Part shown: piece after piece, positions 61,738 through 64,000 of the stretch
Layout: each line of letters begins with the position of its first letter
How positions within the stretch are numbered: the stretch's first letter is position 1
NCBI GenBank assembly: GCA_003313425.1
Contig: NHZP01000042.1
Coordinates: 62,001-126,000, forward strand
DNA from: Pseudopyrenochaeta lycopersici
Lineage: Eukaryota; Ascomycota; Dothideomycetes; Pleosporales; Pseudopyrenochaetaceae
DNA length: 64,000 nucleotides
Reading direction: 5' to 3'
Made by a program: the position numbers and the translations under genes
Notes under the pieces: model-generated
What the model was told of the DNA's origin: nothing
Database searches by the model: none
Seen by the model: the letters and a program-made list of their open reading frames with translations, nothing else

Positions 61738-62310
61738 TCAAATATCCGGATACAGTTCTTTATCCTTGGGTTGGAAGGCACTTTTGTTACACACTGTATT
61801 TTTAAAGTATTCTTGAGCTAACTCTAAGAACTCCTCGTTGCGTTTATATTGGAAAAGTTCAGTTCCGTTTTCTGTATACTCTAAAATGTCGCCGCCGCTT
61901 TCGTCATTCAATGATGCAGCTAACTTATAGATGAGTTCATCGATACGTGGGGTGGTGGGCAGGGCTTGATAAACGGGCATTGCGGGAATGCGCTGTTGTA
62001 TTTAATATGGCAGACACACAAAATAAGTGAGGTGTATCGCAACCGTCGGCCGCTCCGAACAAGTCCTTGCTGTTCTTATAGCAGATTAATTTTATAAATT
62101 ATAGCAATATTCGTTGTGCGCATTAGGCAAGCCCACAAAGTTTGTTCCACTCTGTATCCTTTGACTTCTTGTTTTGCTGTGACAACGCGGCGAAACCACT
62201 TTTCAGCAGCATCGAAACATCTCCGTTCGTACAGTTCCTCTGCTCTGGAGCCCATAGCCTCGACCAAATAGATTATTTCATATGCTGGAATCTTTTTCAT
62301 GCTTCGGAGT
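61738..62310 (-). pseudogene. TPR-like NLR or TPR-protein remnant
   Basis: The minus strand reads IPAYEIIYLVEAMGSRAEEL, YERRCFDAAEKWFRRVVTAK and QEVKGYRVEQTLWACL, a tetratricopeptide-like pattern, then after a frame break FQYKRNEEFLELAQEYFKN. Interrupted by stops between 61981 and 62080. The 5' edge abuts a hAT fragment near 62310. Confidence 0.5.
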
Positions 62311-62319
62311 TTCCTAATC

Positions 62320-62500
62320 AACTTTGATGCTATTAAACGCCGCCTTCGCTGCTCTGGCCATATTATCAATCTCATTGCTCGCCATCTTCTTTTCGGCGTG
62401 GACCCAGATTTATTCGAAATGGAGGATCAGATGCCAAAAAACATCAAAGAGAGTTTGAGGCATTGGAAAAAAAGGACCGGTCGAAACTTGAAAACCTGGT
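62320..62500 (+). pseudogene. hAT transposase fragment
   Basis: Reads IKRRLRCSGHIINLIARHLL, FGVDPDLFEMEDQM and ESLRHWKKRTGRN, homologous to the LRCMGHVINLVARSLLFG region of the intact hAT at 22.4 kb. Only this block is present. Confidence 0.8.
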
Positions 62501-63050
62501 TGTTTGGACGTATTCAAGCCCCAAACGACGAGCTAGATGGATCGCAGGTAAGTTTACTGCCCTTAACCATCGAGCAGTATCGAGGGGTCTATGCTCGCAT
62601 GCAGCAACATCCGGACGTCCTTCGTACGGTGAGGACTGAGTCTCGGCGTACCTACTTCTCCGCTGATGTGATTGTAGGCTGTTCGGAAGGATCTAAAGAT
62701 GCGGCGTGCCTGATAGCAGGTATCACTAAGGGACAGAATCACAACAGGAGTTTAGTAGGTTCAGCTACAGGTCATTTCATTATCAAGAGAGAGAGAGACT
62801 CTTCGCTGCCGAGCAGCGAAGCAGCACTGCAGACTATATATACTAGTCTGACCCCGCACGAGATGACGCCAGTGCAGTATGGGACGACCCGGGGCCTTGT
62901 GCTGACAATAATAAATTAATAATATTGTAAAAAGCAGGGAGCAAACGCTAGGTAACCTCTACCCCCCGACTCTCTATCTTAAGAGCCCACCAGCTCCCTA
63001 GGTTCCAACCGCACTCCTAGCAGATGTATACAGCTATGTTGTGCAACTAT
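62501..63050. other. no gene recognised
   Basis: The ORF from the hAT fragment stays open to 62919 without hAT features. A short palindrome (ttcgctgc-cga-gcagcgaa) lies at about 62803-62821, near a TATA-like tatatatac. Confidence 0.35.
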
Positions 63051-64000
63051 TCAGCCCCAATCAGGTGAGCAGTCGTTCAGGGCATCGTTGCGGTTCAGCT
63101 GATCTCTCCACTTTTTCCCGTTCTGATCCTCCATGTCCGAACACAAGCATAGTGCGTAATTTCCGAACCGTGAAGAGGGGTCAATAGTGTCAGCACTGCC
63201 AACTACCTTCCAGAAAAAGCCCGCCCCAGATTCGGTTTTCAGATAGCACACGGGAATGTTAAAGGTGCCCACTTGTCTCGGCGTCAGATCCCTCCAGGTC
63301 TGCCAATTGGGGTTCGAGATCAGGTCGTCCAGGTTCGCACCTTGATCGTAACTATAGCCATACTTTTCGTGCGTATCAATAGAACTTCTGATGACGTCGG
63401 TCACAGAGAAGGTCACATTGAGATCGGCCAAATTCTTGAATCCAGGAGGGTCTCGTTGAGTGTATGTCGTTTCCCCAATGTTTATCGTGGGTTCCATACT
63501 ATAGAAAAGAGTATAAGCATTGTATCCCCGTGCATTTGAGGTTGTGAAACAAACCTAAGGAGAACGTATCCCCAGCCATCGTAGTAGGTCATTTGGTCCC
63601 ATGCGAAGTCGCTTGACCCGGCTCCTTCGTCGTCTAACGCCAGCGTATCAGCTTTGGGATCGATTGGAGATGTTCGATATACTTACATTCTTCCTTGGTC
63701 ATGGCGTGACCGATGATAGTAACAATCGATCCCTTCCAGGAGTAGTCGAGGATAGCGGCGTGTAGGAAGTTGGCGAAGAAGTCACCAAGCTCTATGGAGC
63801 TGATGCTGTCATATTCCGAATTAGTGTTGAGCACCGGGATTTGCCTGGTGTCGAGCCATCTGCCGTCCCTGAAAAGCTCGTCTAGCACAAGTCTGCCCCC
63901 TTCCTCTGGCTCATATTGCCCCGCTCCAAGGAGACTGTTGTTTATGTCCTCGATCGCCGCGCGCGCCGAGCTAATAAACTTCGCCGCGACCCTGTTGGGG
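63051..64000 (-). CDS. 3' part of an unknown protein gene, running off the right edge
   Basis: Model complement(join(63051..63498,63555..63633,63687..>64000)); introns 63499-63554 (gtttgt donor, ctatag acceptor) and 63634-63686 (gtaagt donor, gctgat branch, gttag acceptor); phases agree. It reads AAKFISSARAAIEDINNSLL, LDELFRDGRWLDTRQIPVLN, ILDYSWKGSIVTIIGHAMTK, FAWDQMTYYDGWGYVLLS, NIPVCYLKTESGAGFFWKVV and SRFGNYALCLCSD, ending SPDWG-stop. No membrane segment is evident. The GGxL..L..DGRWL layout loosely recalls the C-terminal region of some killer-toxin-like GH18 chitinases, but I would not assign it. The N-terminal part lies outside the window. Confidence 0.7.

Noticed and set aside
1..64000. 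CRISPR arrays, rRNA genes, telomere repeats
   Set aside because: No regularly spaced direct repeats, no rRNA signatures and no TTAGGG arrays were seen.

Overview
This window comes from a filamentous ascomycete. The coding evidence is fungal throughout: genes split by 45-65 nt introns with GTAHGT-type donors and CTAAC/CTGAC branch sites, a Zn2Cys6 regulator, SAT4/rhodopsin-domain membrane proteins, Ecl1-like and SAM-HMG proteins, and STAND/NLR remnants. The repeat content (pogo, hAT, Tc1/mariner, Tad-type LINE, short-LTR Copia, MITEs) and the gene set suggest a dothideomycete, probably Pleosporales. That placement is inference only.

Layout. 0-20 kb is mostly ordinary genome: an OLE1-type delta-9 desaturase, a small 3-exon gene, a C2H2 regulator, a pogo transposon with a stop-broken transposase, a small 2-exon gene, an Ecl1-like protein, a TTA-flanked MITE, and a SAM plus HMG-box regulator with a GC-AG intron. 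20-34 kb is accessory: an ankyrin remnant split by a complete hAT element with perfect ends, a Tc1/mariner tail, F-box and P450 scraps, a solo LTR, dispersed repeats, and an intact 7-exon SAT4/rhodopsin-domain gene. 34-41 kb holds a NACHT remnant, an 802-residue Zn2Cys6 factor and a polytopic membrane protein. 41-50 kb holds a LINE deletion derivative that fuses Gag-like and RNase H parts, a broken NB-ARC NLR carrying a run of 24 G, a divergent pair of paralogous cysteine-rich secreted proteins, and a broken RBR ubiquitin-ligase gene. 50-64 kb holds a second SAT4/rhodopsin-domain gene, a 5.4-kb short-LTR Copia element with an extra 5' ORF, TPR and hAT scraps, and the 3' part of a gene that runs off the right edge.

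How it fits together. There is no operon-like pathway here. The region reads as a fast-evolving compartment: NLR, ankyrin, HEAT, TPR and F-box fragments (fungal self/non-self repertoire) lie among layered transposons, with secreted cysteine-rich protein genes in an AT-rich pocket. The most noteworthy biology is the secreted-protein pair (44.1-46.6 kb), the poly-G tract in the NLR fragment, the LINE Gag-RNase H fusion, and the Copia element with its stop-restart extra ORF and candidate slippery heptamer. Spliced gene models were built by hand from reading-frame continuity and splice consensus. They have not been checked against transcripts.
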